Below, piece by piece: positions 46,699-58,316 of a stretch of DNA of 64,000 nt (positions within the stretch are counted from its first letter, which is position 1; each line of letters starts with the position of its first letter). The stretch is taken from positions 5,475,001 through 5,539,000 of the forward strand of contig JANJXV010000030.1 of NCBI GenBank assembly GCA_024803745.1, written 5' to 3'. The position numbers and the translations under genes are program-made. The DNA is from Megascapheus bottae (lineage: Eukaryota > Chordata > Mammalia > Rodentia > Geomyidae). The notes beneath the pieces were generated by a model. It was not told where the DNA came from. It made no database searches and saw only the letters and a list, made by a program, of their open reading frames with translations.

Positions 46699-46908
46699 TA
46701 GTCCTGGGACAAGGCTTGGGGTCTGTCCCTGAGTTTCTTTTGCTCAAGGATAGTGCTCTACTAGTTGAGCCACAGCACCACTTCTGGACTCTTCTGAGTA
46801 GGTTATTTGAAATACAAGTCTCACAGATTTTCATGCACAGATTGGCTTTAAACTGCTATCTTCAGATCTTGGCCTCCTAAGTAGCTAGGATTGCAGGCAT
46901 AATCCACC
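46699..46908 (-). mobile_element. Dimeric SINE, B1-like plus Geo-type
   Basis: 'gttgagccacagcaccact' (complement of the right-half head), 'tacaagtctcacagattttc' (linker) and 'cctaagtagctaggattgca' (B1-like head) occur in minus order. Moderately diverged. Confidence 0.85.
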
Positions 46909-47087
46909 ATTCTTTCATCTTTCCTCTCTTCATCTGTCTACCCCCGTTTTTCCTCAGCCCACCCAATGCCTCAAGTACCAGATTACTTACATTCATTTTG
47001 TTAGACTATAAGTTAGTTGTTGAAAGGAATGACACCATCAGGATTTTCCCATGTGTACACATCGTACCTTAGTTTACAAACAACAAC

Positions 47088-47470
47088 TAAAGTTGGTGCC
47101 ATTGTAGGAGACTGAAGGAATGTGACTACAGTGGTGGTGGGGATATAAACTGGTGCACACACAATGGAAAGGAGTTTGGAGATTTCCTTCAAAACTTAAA
47201 CACAGAATTTCCCTATGATCCAGCAAGACTACTCCTTAGCAAAGATATATTCACAAGATTATAAGTCAGGATACAGGAAGGCCACTTATATCACCAGATA
47301 ACCAGTGCTGATCAAAGCATGAAAACAGAACAAGAGCCCATCCATGGATGAATGTATTAAGAAAATGTGGCCTACACACAAATATATATGTCTTCACATA
47401 CATATATATGCATATAAATTTTTCTCATTCATCAAGAAGAGTGATATTATGTCAATCATAAAGAAATGAA
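47088..47470 (+). mobile_element. Old L1 fragment (3' end of ORF2)
   Basis: 'cacacaatggaaaggagttt', 'aatttccctatgatccagca' and 'catggatgaatgtattaaga' match the conserved L1 ORF2 3' region. No open frame. It appears to end near 'aaagaaatgaacatacc'. Confidence 0.78.
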
Positions 47471-48583
47471 CATACCTAGATCCCTTCTTGATGAAAGCCA
47501 TAATGTTATCCAGTGGCCCTGGGCCTGGGCCTGGCGTACTTCCTTCCTAATGTGTTGTACGTACCATTTCATTTCCACCAGACTTGGAGAAACAAGCTCT
47601 GGAACAAGCAGAAGGAAGAAGCGGATGCTCGAAAGGAGAGACAACAAAAGCTTCACTCACAGTGGTGTAGTCAGAATAAGGTTTCCAGGATCGAATTTCA
47701 AATAGTTTTTATGTTAGACCATCCAGTGACCCACAACATGCTACACCTGAGAGAGAGCTCATATGAGTCACTCCATTTCAGATTAACTTCCTTTTTCTTT
47801 TAGAATTGGCTTCTTTTCTTTCCCAACTCAGCTTCGGCATAAAAAGACTCCTATGCAATTAGCATTGAGAGACATAGCTGATGTTATATTCAGAGCAGCC
47901 ATTTGGTACTCCGAGGTTATCATGTTCTTATTGTGTGTGAAGTACCCTGAGTGATGGAATGTGGCCAGAGGAAAAGGAGCTTGTGACTCTTGTTCCTTAC
48001 CATGCAAAGCAAAGCTCCAAGCTTCAGCTCCCATCTTCCTTTCTCAGCCACACATCAGTCCTAACTGCAAGCTACTATGGGACTTTCTTCAGCTCATTTT
48101 ATCTTTTCTCCCTTTAGGTTTTATTCCACACATTTGTATTTTACAAGCGTTCTGACTGCATGATTTGTGCCTTATTTTCTTTGTGTACCTGGGTTGCTAG
48201 CGCACACATGAAGACCATCTGCTGACCAACAACTCAGGTACAGTTCCTGTAGTATATTACAAAAGGTTGTGAGTCAATATTTTATTAACACACAATAATT
48301 GCACAAATGGGGTTCACTGTGAAATTTTTACACATGCACAAAATAACTTTTGAATCTCCTTATTTTACATTTCGAAACAAAATAATAGATCTTAAGAAAT
48401 TAATCGGTTGGTGGGGTTGTTGTCTTCATTCTAAAGCTGCATATAAAGGAAAACACATCTATCTATCCATCTGTCAATATGTATATGAAATAAATACAGG
48501 CTAATGTATACACACATTTACAAAAATATATACATACAAGTATACATATACATATATGTATAAATAAGTGTGTGTGCGTGCAT
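47471..48583. other. Unique sequence with AT/TACATA-rich end
   Basis: The frame at 47,513-47,803 includes a Lys/Glu/Arg/Gln-rich piece but no recognised domain. 48,510-48,580 is TA/TG-rich and leads into the tail of the next SINE. Confidence 0.4.
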
Positions 48584-48687
48584 GCCAATACTGGGATTTG
48601 AACTCAGGATGTGGACATTGCTCCTTAGTTTTTTCATTAAAGGCTGGTTCTCTATCACTTGAGCCCCACAACCATTTCTAGCTTTTT
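48584..48687 (-). mobile_element. Host dimeric SINE, right-half segment (split by nested insertion)
   Basis: Complement of a tRNA-like right half: 'tgggatttgaactcaggat', 'tatcacttgagccccacaa'. It continues at 48,923-49,055 after the nested SINE. Confidence 0.8.
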
Positions 48688-48919
48688 TTCTCTGGTCTCT
48701 GGCTTGAACTCAGGGCCTGGGCTCTGTCCCCGAGCCTCCTTGCGCTCAAGGCTAGCTCTCTACCCCTTGAATCATACCACCACTTCCACCTTTTTCCGAG
48801 TAGTTTATTAGAGATAAGATGCTCACAGACTTTCCTGTCTGGGCTGGATTTTAACCACGAGTCTCAGACGTCAGCCTTCTGAGTAGCTAGGATGAGCGGC
48901 GTGAGCCACTAGCTTCCAG
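48688..48919 (-). mobile_element. Nested dimeric SINE, B1-like plus Geo-type
   Basis: Full dimer in minus orientation: 'cttgaactcagggcctgg', 'agtttattagagataagatg', 'ctgagtagctaggatgagc', 'gtgagccactagcttccag'. Flanked by CCATTTCTAGCTTTTT (48,672-48,687) and CCATTTCTGGCTTTTT (48,920-48,935), one mismatch in 16, which is host SINE sequence. Confidence 0.9.
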
Positions 48920-49055
48920 CCATTTCTGGCTTTTTGATGAATGAAAGGAAATAAGATACTCATGGGGAAAAAAAGATTCTCATAGACTTTCCTGGCTTCG
49001 TACTGTGATCCTCAGGTCTCAGCCTCCTAAAGAGCAATGATTACAAACATGGGGG
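48920..49055 (-). mobile_element. Host dimeric SINE, B1-like segment after the nested insertion
   Basis: Resumes with 'tggctttttgatgaatgaaa', repeats 'aagatactcatgggg' as 'aagattctcatagac', then 'ctcagcctcctaaagagcaa' (B1-like head). It completes the host copy begun at 48,584. Confidence 0.8.
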
Positions 49056-49240
49056 AGTGGCACCCAGGTATATACTATTTAGTAGAGCAGTGTAGAAAGA
49101 AGGAAAAGACCGAATATAATGGAAAATGTATTTTCAGTTTTTGTAAGTGTTATTTAATTTCCAACAGAAGAACAAAATATTATGGCATGAACTACCTGAG
49201 TATAACTCTCATTTTTAGATACCATGCACGTGCATATAGG

Positions 49241-49244
49241 TGCG

Positions 49245-49275
<31 letters not shown>

Positions 49276-49276
49276 C
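49241..49276. repeat. (CG)n(CA)n alternating purine-pyrimidine microsatellite
   Basis: TG(CG)5 followed by about 12 CA units. Alternating CG/CA is the classic Z-DNA-prone sequence. Confidence 0.96.
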
Positions 49277-52107
49277 CCTAACCTTCCATTACTACCACAC
49301 ACCTTTACTCCCTACTTTTAATTTTAGCAGTGCTGACAGGATTTACAATGGCTGCCCAGTTCCAGATTAAACACTGAAAATTTATTTGTGGGAATGAGTT
49401 CAAGCCAATGAGGCCTGCTTTTGAACGTGTGTAAAATGCAGCAGCGGTGACATGCGGTCGTTTCTACTCTTCCTTGTCATGTCTGGACTGGTAAAAATAT
49501 ACTTTAAACATCAAATTTAAAAATGAGTGAGTGCTACTGAACAGTGGCATTGGCTTTTGGAAGTTAATGCTTTTCCTGGGCTGGAATCAGAGCCCCTGTT
49601 AGTTATTGAATACAATTCTAAGTGAAGAAGGCAGTATATTGTAGCACACCATGCATTATTTTTTTTCCCCGGGGTATTGTAGTTTGCGTCACCTCCAAAG
49701 TTAATTCATGAGTTTGCGTTCATGCAACGTGCATGCCTTTCAATACTCCTACATCTCCACGTACATCTACTTACTAATGTTGACCTTGAAATCAAAGGAC
49801 ATTCCACTTAGATTTCAAAACCAGAAAAAGCTAGTATTTCCTTTGTTCAACTTGTGAGGATACAATTCAGTAATGTGAGCAGCATCTACTCCAAATCATG
49901 CACTAGCTACGCAAGTAGGACTAGATTTCACTTGGACACACTCTAGACCTTCTTTGCCTTTCTTGTAGGCTGTGTTCTTTTCCACGCTGAACACATAGAG
50001 GAGACGTGCATTAGTGCAGAATTATCTGCTGGGTTGTCCAGCGATCTAGATTTCTAGAGGGAAAGGAAGGAAACTCTGAGTCTCTACAGTCTTTGCATTC
50101 TGACACTGGGCCTCATTTCCATCTAGCAAAATGATCCATTCCTGAACATTTCCTTAGCTCCTGGCTTTTCAATTGTCCCTATAGAAATAGACCTATTCCT
50201 TTACTTCCTGGATTTTGCTGGAGTACAATGACCCACTCGCATATATTACTATCTCAGTGATTTTTAAAACAAATCAAGCCTGGGTATGCATAGAAGATTT
50301 CTTATCCTCTGCTGTTAGACACAGAAATATGGCAAATCCCTCTCACACAAATGCTTGCATATTGTTATGTCCATTGCCAAATGGAGAGGTTGTTCTTTAA
50401 ACCTGAAAAAGTCTATAGAAACACTCTCATTGAGGGGGTTAATCTTAATCTATTAATAATAAAAATGTATTCAGTGAAAACCAATAAACAGGAATTAAAC
50501 TCATAAAGCTGCTGCACTGATGGCCACACAGAGCTCTTTCAAATCTTCAAAGAACATTAGAATGAATGCCTAATTAATTACCACATCCATTCCGAGAAAG
50601 GTAGGTTTATAAAAATGCAACAGAGAAATTGAGCAACAGGCCCAAGGCTACCACGAGAATTATTATCCAACTCGCAACCTCCCTAAATGCTAAGCATAGG
50701 TGTGCATGTTCTTTCTAAGCATAGGGGCAAACTAAAGCTCATAAAATGTGATTACAACACGAATGCCTGATGTTTCAGATATTTGTCATAAACTAACAAA
50801 TAAAATCTATCACCCATAAAGAGGTTTTATTGAAGTAAAGCTCTGACAATGATCTATTTGCCTGTGGTAAAGCTATAAAGCTTGACTTTGACACTGGGTT
50901 CTTAATAGCATGTGAAATACAATAACCTTCCTCAAGTGAATGAATGGGAGTGTGATTATTTACACACATTGAAATTTACGTACCAATGCAGGAAGGTAAC
51001 CAGTTCAGCCTCTTTGCTCAGGATTTGGGGCACAGGTGAGCCTGCTTCACAGTGAACCCTAAAATGCTTTTGCTGGGCCTGGTCTGTGAAGGATGCTAAA
51101 TATTTCAATGACAAGCAGTTTTAAGGAGTAGATTATGAGGCAGAAAAGAACATTTATTTATTGGCATTTGTCAGTTTCATGAGTCAGGGAAGAGTAGAAG
51201 CATGTTTTATGACAGCACGAAAAGAATTGGGATAGCGGAACTCAAAGTACTTGTGTGGGAAATTTGTAGGAGTCTTAAAGAATTATAATGAATGTCTCTA
51301 ACCATCTATCTCCTCTCTCTCTTTCTTTCCCTAGTTTGTGGCATGTGAACAGAGAACAGAACAAAAGACCTCAACCTCATCTTCTAGGAACAGAACATTT
51401 CTCACTGCTGAGGTTAGTTATACTAGTCCATGTGTTTCTCAAAGGGGTGATTCTGGCAAGCAATTAAGCGAATCCTCCATTCACACTCATTTAATATACA
51501 AATGACTGCAAAGAGAGCACAATTCATAAGCAGCCATGATCCATTCTGCTTCACTCCTCCTGCTCAAACCACCCATCCTCACCACTGACTGCTTCTCTCG
51601 AGTGTTGATGTTCTTGGGAGATCTGGGGAGAGCATGGGCACCACGCCACTGGGGGCCAGCATTTCTGACTCCTCACAGGGTTTGCGTTGGGTTCATGAAC
51701 ACTGGGGGTAATGCTTCAGGCCTGTCCATTGCATGACCTTGAGAAGGTCCTGGGATGAACCATACCTGCTGGACTGAGGGAAAGGGACAGAAATGACAGG
51801 CTAAGCACACACCAAGCATTTAAAATGAAACAAAAATGCATGTGAAGAGAGACAGCTAGTACATATTACACATGTTACAGATGAATCTAAGGAGATGCAT
51901 ATGACTCAGCTTAGACTCGGCCAGGCTTGCAATGAGCATTATTTTATCCAGCATGATTAGGGTCCTGAAGAGATGCATGGATCGGTCTAAAGACCTAGGT
52001 GAGTAAATCCCGAAGCAAGTCTGGAGAGCCAGACACTGCATTATCTGACAAGTTATAGAGAGGATGTTTCCAGCACAGGAAATGAACACATCAGAAATAA
52101 CCAATTC
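49277..52107. other. Unique sequence, one possible MIR fragment
   Basis: About 2.8 kb without a recognised young repeat. Around 50,615-50,690 'gagcaacaggcccaaggcta' faintly matches the MIR core. No coding signature. Confidence 0.4.
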
Positions 52108-52140
52108 AGCTGGGCGGGGCGGCTCATATCTCTAACCTAT
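52108..52140 (+). mobile_element. B1-like SINE 5' fragment
   Basis: 'gctgggcggggcggctcata' matches the head of a B1/7SL-type SINE; the rest is not recognisable. Confidence 0.4.
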
Positions 52141-54634
52141 CTGGAAGTAAATCTTGTTGATGTTACCTCATACCTAGAAGGCACTACTCACTACCTGCCA
52201 TTTTGAGCAGAAGTCCAAGATGCTAGGAGAACAAGAAATCACTCTCTTCCCCTCCATACTACCTCAGGATTCTACCAAGTTATGCATTTATCAGTAGCTT
52301 GGTCCATTAACGAAAGCAGAACCTTTATGATCAAATCATCTAACATCAACTGTACCTCCATGGCTCCTGGTTCATCTGAGGGAGCTGTTGCTGCCTTGGG
52401 GTTCCTTATAGAAAAAAAAGTTCACACAGCAACAAAGGAAATATCTGTTCTGATGAGAACATACCCTATTACATCATTTTCACTGGAACGAATCGACATT
52501 TTCCAACAAGCATTATTACTTGTTTCTGCCAGATCAAAACTTCCTTTGGTTGATTCATAGCCCTTTGGGTATAAAGCAGTCCTAAATGTAACTTGATTCT
52601 GCCCTGTGTTCCTACACTTTCCAAAAGAGCCACCCCTTTCTCTTCCCGTCATCTTTTTTATGTAAGTAAAAACTGCAGGCTTTCTCCAGTTCAGCTCAAA
52701 TTCCAGGAGTCACCAGGGTAATTGTTTTATACCTGCTTTCACATCTTGTGTATCAATAAGTCTTGTTGGAGATAATACATTTCCATTTATTAGCTTGTCC
52801 TCCCCCTGCCCAGTCTTCTATTAGGACCTTCACAGATATAATCTGGCTACCTTCTTCATATAGTAGGTTTGGTTTAAAAGAATGAATCAGATTATTGTAT
52901 TATGATTAAAGTTCTTTCCTGGATTCATATAACTAAATACAAAATCTAAATTCCTAGGAGTCAAAGTAACCTATACATTATTATAGATTATTATAGATCA
53001 CTCCCCACTAATTGCCTATTTTCACCTTTTCATTTTGTACCATTTAAAATAATTTGGGAGAACATTAAGTTCTTTCTCACTTCCAGACCTTGGGAGAGTT
53101 TTGTTTTCTTCTCTCTTTGTACTAACTGAGATTTCCCCATATATTCATGCATGTCCTTTTGTTTTTCTTGTGACTTGGGTTTTACTCAAAGATATTTCCT
53201 CAGAGGTGATATTCTTGGCTGCTTTCTAGAGAGCAAAGTCACTGAATGCCATGTACTGAAAATCTCTTGAGATGTAGGGAATGTGCATATGAATGCAGAG
53301 GATTCCATGAAGAATTTTATGATGAATGGAATGAATTTCCTTTCCTCATCATTTATGCTTCTAACCTAGGGCATCCAGCACCCTAAACTTTTTCAAGGAT
53401 GCCCTTTTATCCCATGTCTTCATCTCCTATGCTTTTCTTGCTTTTTAGGTCAGTCTCTACCCTGTTCCCAAAGGACTGCATTTTATGTTCTCATGTGATA
53501 TCCAACTGGTATGCTAATTCCTCTGAATAAGCATGAAGGAACAGCCACTGGCACACCAATGGAGAGGCGTGCTGTCAGCCTTGGTTCCAAGGAGTCCTCC
53601 AGTGGCACTAGCTGGCCGCCCACAGATGCTACTTAGGCCCAGAGCTCATCCTGTTGACCTATGAATAAGTAGCAAGTGGGAGACTTCCCCTGCCATTGAC
53701 TTACTGCTGAATGAATGGAAGACAAAAATGGCTGGTCATTTTGCCATCCGCACAGAGAAGACAAAACTGATCTTTCCTACCCAACAAAGTAGTTTTATGG
53801 GGAAACGAGCCAAATTCTGAGACATGGTCTCAGTTACTCATAAAGGCTGTTCATAGAATTGGTACTGAGCCTACATTGCCACCCCAGGGACAGAGATCTG
53901 GTCAGAACTGTCTGCCCAGACATAAACAAAAGGGTTCAAGGGAGAGATGAGTAAATTTGTCTGGCCAGAGTGTTCACGTCCACCTTAGAAGCTGATGACT
54001 TCTCTGGGATCTGTCCTGATGTCATCTGAGTCAAAGAGCTGCTGATGGAGCGGGGGCATCGCAGAGACCTGGTGGCAGGGCATCATAAGGGAATTAGAAG
54101 CAGAGCGAATGCACTCCTTGGGATTCTTTACAACCACAGCCAGTGGTCCATCCAATGAGTTCACTGTAGCAAAAACTCAGTTCCAATGCCAGTATCTGCC
54201 TAATGTTTATCTTATCGTGTGGTCACTGATGTACTTTAATTCACCAGAGTTGTGCCTGCAACTCACACCGATCTCCAACTGGCCTTTATGTCATTTCCTC
54301 AAATCCCCCGCGTTTCACAGAGAACCAGTCTAGCCAGTGTAAGTGGAGTAAATGAGTACAAAACAAAACCAGATGGTGATTTCCTGAGGACTCATTCCCT
54401 CTGGAAATTTGTCAAAGCAGCTGTGCATAATGAATTATATTAGTCACAATTATTGACTTTTCCTTTGGATTCATTATTAAATTCCTTGCACTTGAAAGTT
54501 ATCTGGTAAATAGGCATTGTTTAGCTGTTTCTATTCTCCCATCTGTCCCTCCACCTATTAATATCTACAGATGGGTATTCACTGCTACCTTCAAGGAAGT
54601 CTGTTTTCATTGTATGGCTGAACCTATAGTTACC
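52141..54634. other. Unique sequence, nothing recognised
   Basis: About 2.5 kb. Opposing frames at 52,282-52,652 (92 and 76 codons) lack motifs. Confidence 0.45.
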
Positions 54635-54745
54635 TGTATGCCCTCAAGTAAGCAAACTCAACTCTTCAATGTGTCAATTCTTCCACTATAAAACAGGGAG
54701 AAGCAGATTCCAGTTACCTAATTTCATTTATGCTTTAACCTTGTA
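54635..54745 (+). mobile_element. Possible MIR fragment
   Basis: 'ctcaagtaagcaaactcaac' then 'ttcttccactataaaacagg' and 'ttccagttacctaatttcat' follow the order of the MIR consensus (cttggg-caagtcact...tcatctgtaaaatgggg...acctac). Strongly diverged. Confidence 0.45.
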
Positions 54746-56177
54746 TGGAGCCCAAGACTGTCAGAGAAGCTAGCATTGTCTTTCCTATTTTCTAATTTTA
54801 ATCATGCTCGTAATTTTCCTCTGATACTTTCCCACATTCTTCTCACTCACCTTGAATAAGTGAACCAAGGAAACCCATCTGAAAGGGGTTAACAGAATGC
54901 AACAGAATCGCCCTGAGCTGGTCTCCCTTCACTTAGATATTTTTGTATTATGTTTGTTTGTCAAGTTGCATTGCTGTAATAGACCTGTCATTCTAGAATG
55001 TACTTAAGCCTAACAGGACCTAGTTCATATTTCACTCTATTATCTTTTCGGTGGGCTAAGTGCATACTAATCATGATATGGTTTTCCAATCTACCCTTTC
55101 CTTAGAAAACACCAGATTACTTTACAAATGTCTCCACTAACACCAGTGGAATTATTTTTACTGTAAACATGCTTTCAGATGTGTTTTTAAAGCAATTGTT
55201 AAAATACATTCTTTTTAATATAGGTACATACCAGGCTTAGATATTTATATAACAGTAGGACATACTGGGTAGTGTCTAGAATATATTGCCAAGACAGTAT
55301 ATAGAATAGAATGTTTGTACAAAGGGAGACAGTTTTGATTTCACTGTTAGGAAAATTAGCCTTTGCCAGTAACAAATCACAGTAGAAAGGTCTTGGTTGA
55401 AACAGAAAAGTGCTTCTCATTTGCAAGGCGTCAGTGTTTTAATCCTTCAGGGAAAGTGTTCAATACACATCATATTAGGCACAGCATGTCTCATCCATCA
55501 CATCCAGTGGGTGACAGATGACATGTTATAGATGAAACCTCATACTCCTATGAACAACTAATGTCCACCTTGCTGTATTTAATCAATCTGCCTAGCAACT
55601 TATTTCTAAATCCCATCTTGAATATTCTTGTAAAACTTTGTTTAAATATTTCAAATTCCAGCTGGAGGACACTTGAGGAAATGAGCCTTCAGACTGAACG
55701 CAGTTGAAACACACAGAGACAGAATTACACTATAAATTGTTGACTATGACCAGGCTGCCTGACTATGTGGAAATAAAATATGGCACAAAGAAATACAGTA
55801 GATCTCCAAATGAGCCAGTGAATATTCTTTTCTTAGATTTGCTCTGTAGCCTGCACTTAAAGGATCTGCCCTTAGACCTTGAGAATTTGATATTATCCTG
55901 ATATAAAGTGATAAGGTATTCGTCCTAGTTTAAGATGGTTTATACCATGTTGAAAAAAACATGGTTTGATTTAGAAGTAGCCATAGCTGTAAAAATGCAG
56001 ACATGAATAATTCCCATCAGAGAGGCACTCACCATGCTGGAATTGATATTACTCTTAGGAATATTGAGGAGGTCTTCAGAAAATTATTCTACTTCCTCAG
56101 GAGAGAAGATATCTGGATATGACTGGAGGCATGGATGGTGGATTTGTCAGATAAACAAAGAAAGGAAATGCGTTCCT
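54746..56177. other. Unique AT-rich sequence, nothing recognised
   Basis: No repeat family or coding signature recognised. Confidence 0.45.
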
Positions 56178-56229
56178 GAGAGAGAGGGGAGAGAGAGAGG
56201 GGAGAGAGAGAGAGGGGAGAGAGAGAGAG

Positions 56230-56288
<59 letters not shown>
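56178..56288. repeat. (GA)n microsatellite with GGGGA variants
   Basis: Starts as a nested higher-order pattern in which GGGGA recurs every 12-16 bases (56,187-56,233), then becomes pure GA to 56,288. Confidence 0.97.
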
Positions 56289-56291
<3 letters not shown>

Positions 56292-56928
56292 AACACATGC
56301 TGATTCACAGGTGTAGCACGCACATGTCGAGCTCTGGGAAACAGGAAAATAATTTGCTGTTATAAAGGACAAAGAGTGAGGGAATGTCAAGTACAGAAAG
56401 CCATAAGTACAAACAGGTATCCAATCAGACACTACTTTTAACGAATATGTACACATTCTCTAATTTGGAATTTCAGAGTGTATTACCACAGAGAGATTTC
56501 TTCAGCTACTTTATTTCTTTAAGGATATTTTTTTCTGATTAATGACATGTCAATTAGTGGATTGAAGCCAAAGAACTGCTCATTCATTTATCTGATAATA
56601 ATTCTCAAAGGGTTAAATAAAAATATGAGTCCTTTTTTCCTCTTCTTACTGTTTTCTAATCCTAAGAAATATGTTGGCAACTTTGTATGTCATGAAAAAA
56701 AAACACTTGTTCTCTTGTCTTCCCATTGTGGTAACTAGGAAGAAAAGAGCTTAAGACCTTTGCATATTTCAGGCAGATACTTGTGTTAGCCTGGACCGAA
56801 AGGATAGCTTCTACACTATTGGCTTTCAGAGGTGAAGCATTATCATGACTGAACATTATAGGTTAATTATTTTAAGTGTCTTTATCAAATTGTGTGTTAT
56901 ATCTACATTTACCTGGAAGAGTGAGGTT
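56289..56928. other. Unique sequence, nothing recognised
   Basis: No repeat family or coding signature recognised. Confidence 0.4.
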
Positions 56929-57062
56929 CACAATCTTATATACATACCTCTCATCCCACCCCTGGGAAGGCTGAGGAAGTTGGGGCAACAGTTCTGCAGC
57001 AGCCTGAGTTACCCTGTCTCTAGAAAACAGAACGATACACACACAAAACAAAACACCCAACC
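56929..57062 (+). mobile_element. B1-like SINE monomer with typical 3' end
   Basis: 'ctcatcccacccctgggaag', 'gctgaggaagttggggcaac' and 'taccctgtctctagaaaaca' give the order of a 7SL-derived monomer, then an A/C-rich tail. Unlike the dimers' left half it keeps the 'gtctct-gaaaa' 3' end, so it is a free B1-type element. Confidence 0.7.
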
Positions 57063-58222
57063 AAACAGTAAGTTTTAAGACATCCAGTAATTCTGCATGT
57101 GTTTTACAACCAATTAAGGCCTTTTAAGCCCTTTCAATTGTGTGTTTATTATGTACTTCTGGGGTCTTTATTTCTTTATTTATAAAAGTAAGGATGATCC
57201 TCCATTTAATTCACTTAAAAGTATCACCATGGCACTCAGTATTGAAAGAGAATCTTTACCTTTTCTGGTTCATTCATCTGTAAGCAAAGAGAACACTCAC
57301 ACACTCATTTCAACATCTCAGCTCTTCTTCTTTGTTCCATTTATGTGAGCTAGGAAACCAGCCAGCAGCACAGCTCCAAATTCTTGTCAGTCTCCTGAGT
57401 TTTTGATAAGAGATTGGCAATCTTACCCATCACATACATCTCCACTAAGCCAGAAAGGCTGAATAGCTATTTTCTGGATAGGTTCATGGAGCCTTACCTG
57501 AAACTAAGTCATGCCCATGATTTATTAAAAGGTTCATCATGAAAAGGGTTCATTGAATGGGGTATGTAGAAAATTTCCCGAGGATTATGCCTTCTTTTCT
57601 GAAACCGAGGATGCTCTGTCAGACTGGAAGAAAACCACATTGCTAGACAGAACCCTTTAGCTTGCCAACAACTTGGCGTCCGGCCCAAGCCTGCTCCTAC
57701 CAAAGCATGTTGCTTATAAAATGGCCCTTGGGCAACTTGCCACTCACTGCTCCACCTCCAGGGGCATAATGGAAGCTGTGCCCTGTGGGGAGAAGGCTCT
57801 GTGAAGATATTTCCACTGCTGCCTGGGGTCCTGTAAAGGACAATTCACAAGCAAAAATATCCCAATGAAGAGGAAAGAGACACATCCCTCTGAAATGAGC
57901 AATTCTTTGGAATCCCTGAGTCATTTAACCAACCATGTTATTTACTTTCCTTTATTAGAAATTTTGACCTCAAATTTGTAGCTTGCCAGTGGTTCATCTT
58001 TGAGAGTGGAATGTGTATACTTCCTTTGGAATGGTCTCTCAAATCTGGTTCTCCATTGTAAAAGTATACATACATCAAATCCTTCATGAAACTTGACAAT
58101 TGTGTAATAAATAATGACAAATATGTCTATGCTCTATGAACCAAAGATCAATTTGGTGTTAGTAATCACCTCTACCAGACCTCATCTTAGCCTGCTTGCA
58201 GTAGCAGAAAGATAAAAGACAA
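57063..58222. other. Unique sequence, nothing recognised
   Basis: No repeat family or coding signature recognised. Confidence 0.45.
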
Positions 58223-58227
58223 TAGAT

Positions 58228-58302
<75 letters not shown>

Positions 58303-58316
58303 GATAGAAAGATGCA
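58223..58316. repeat. (GATA)n tetranucleotide microsatellite
   Basis: About 20 units of GATA/AGAT with one AAAT variant near 58,262. Tyr/Leu/Ser frames on the minus strand are artefacts. Confidence 0.97.
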
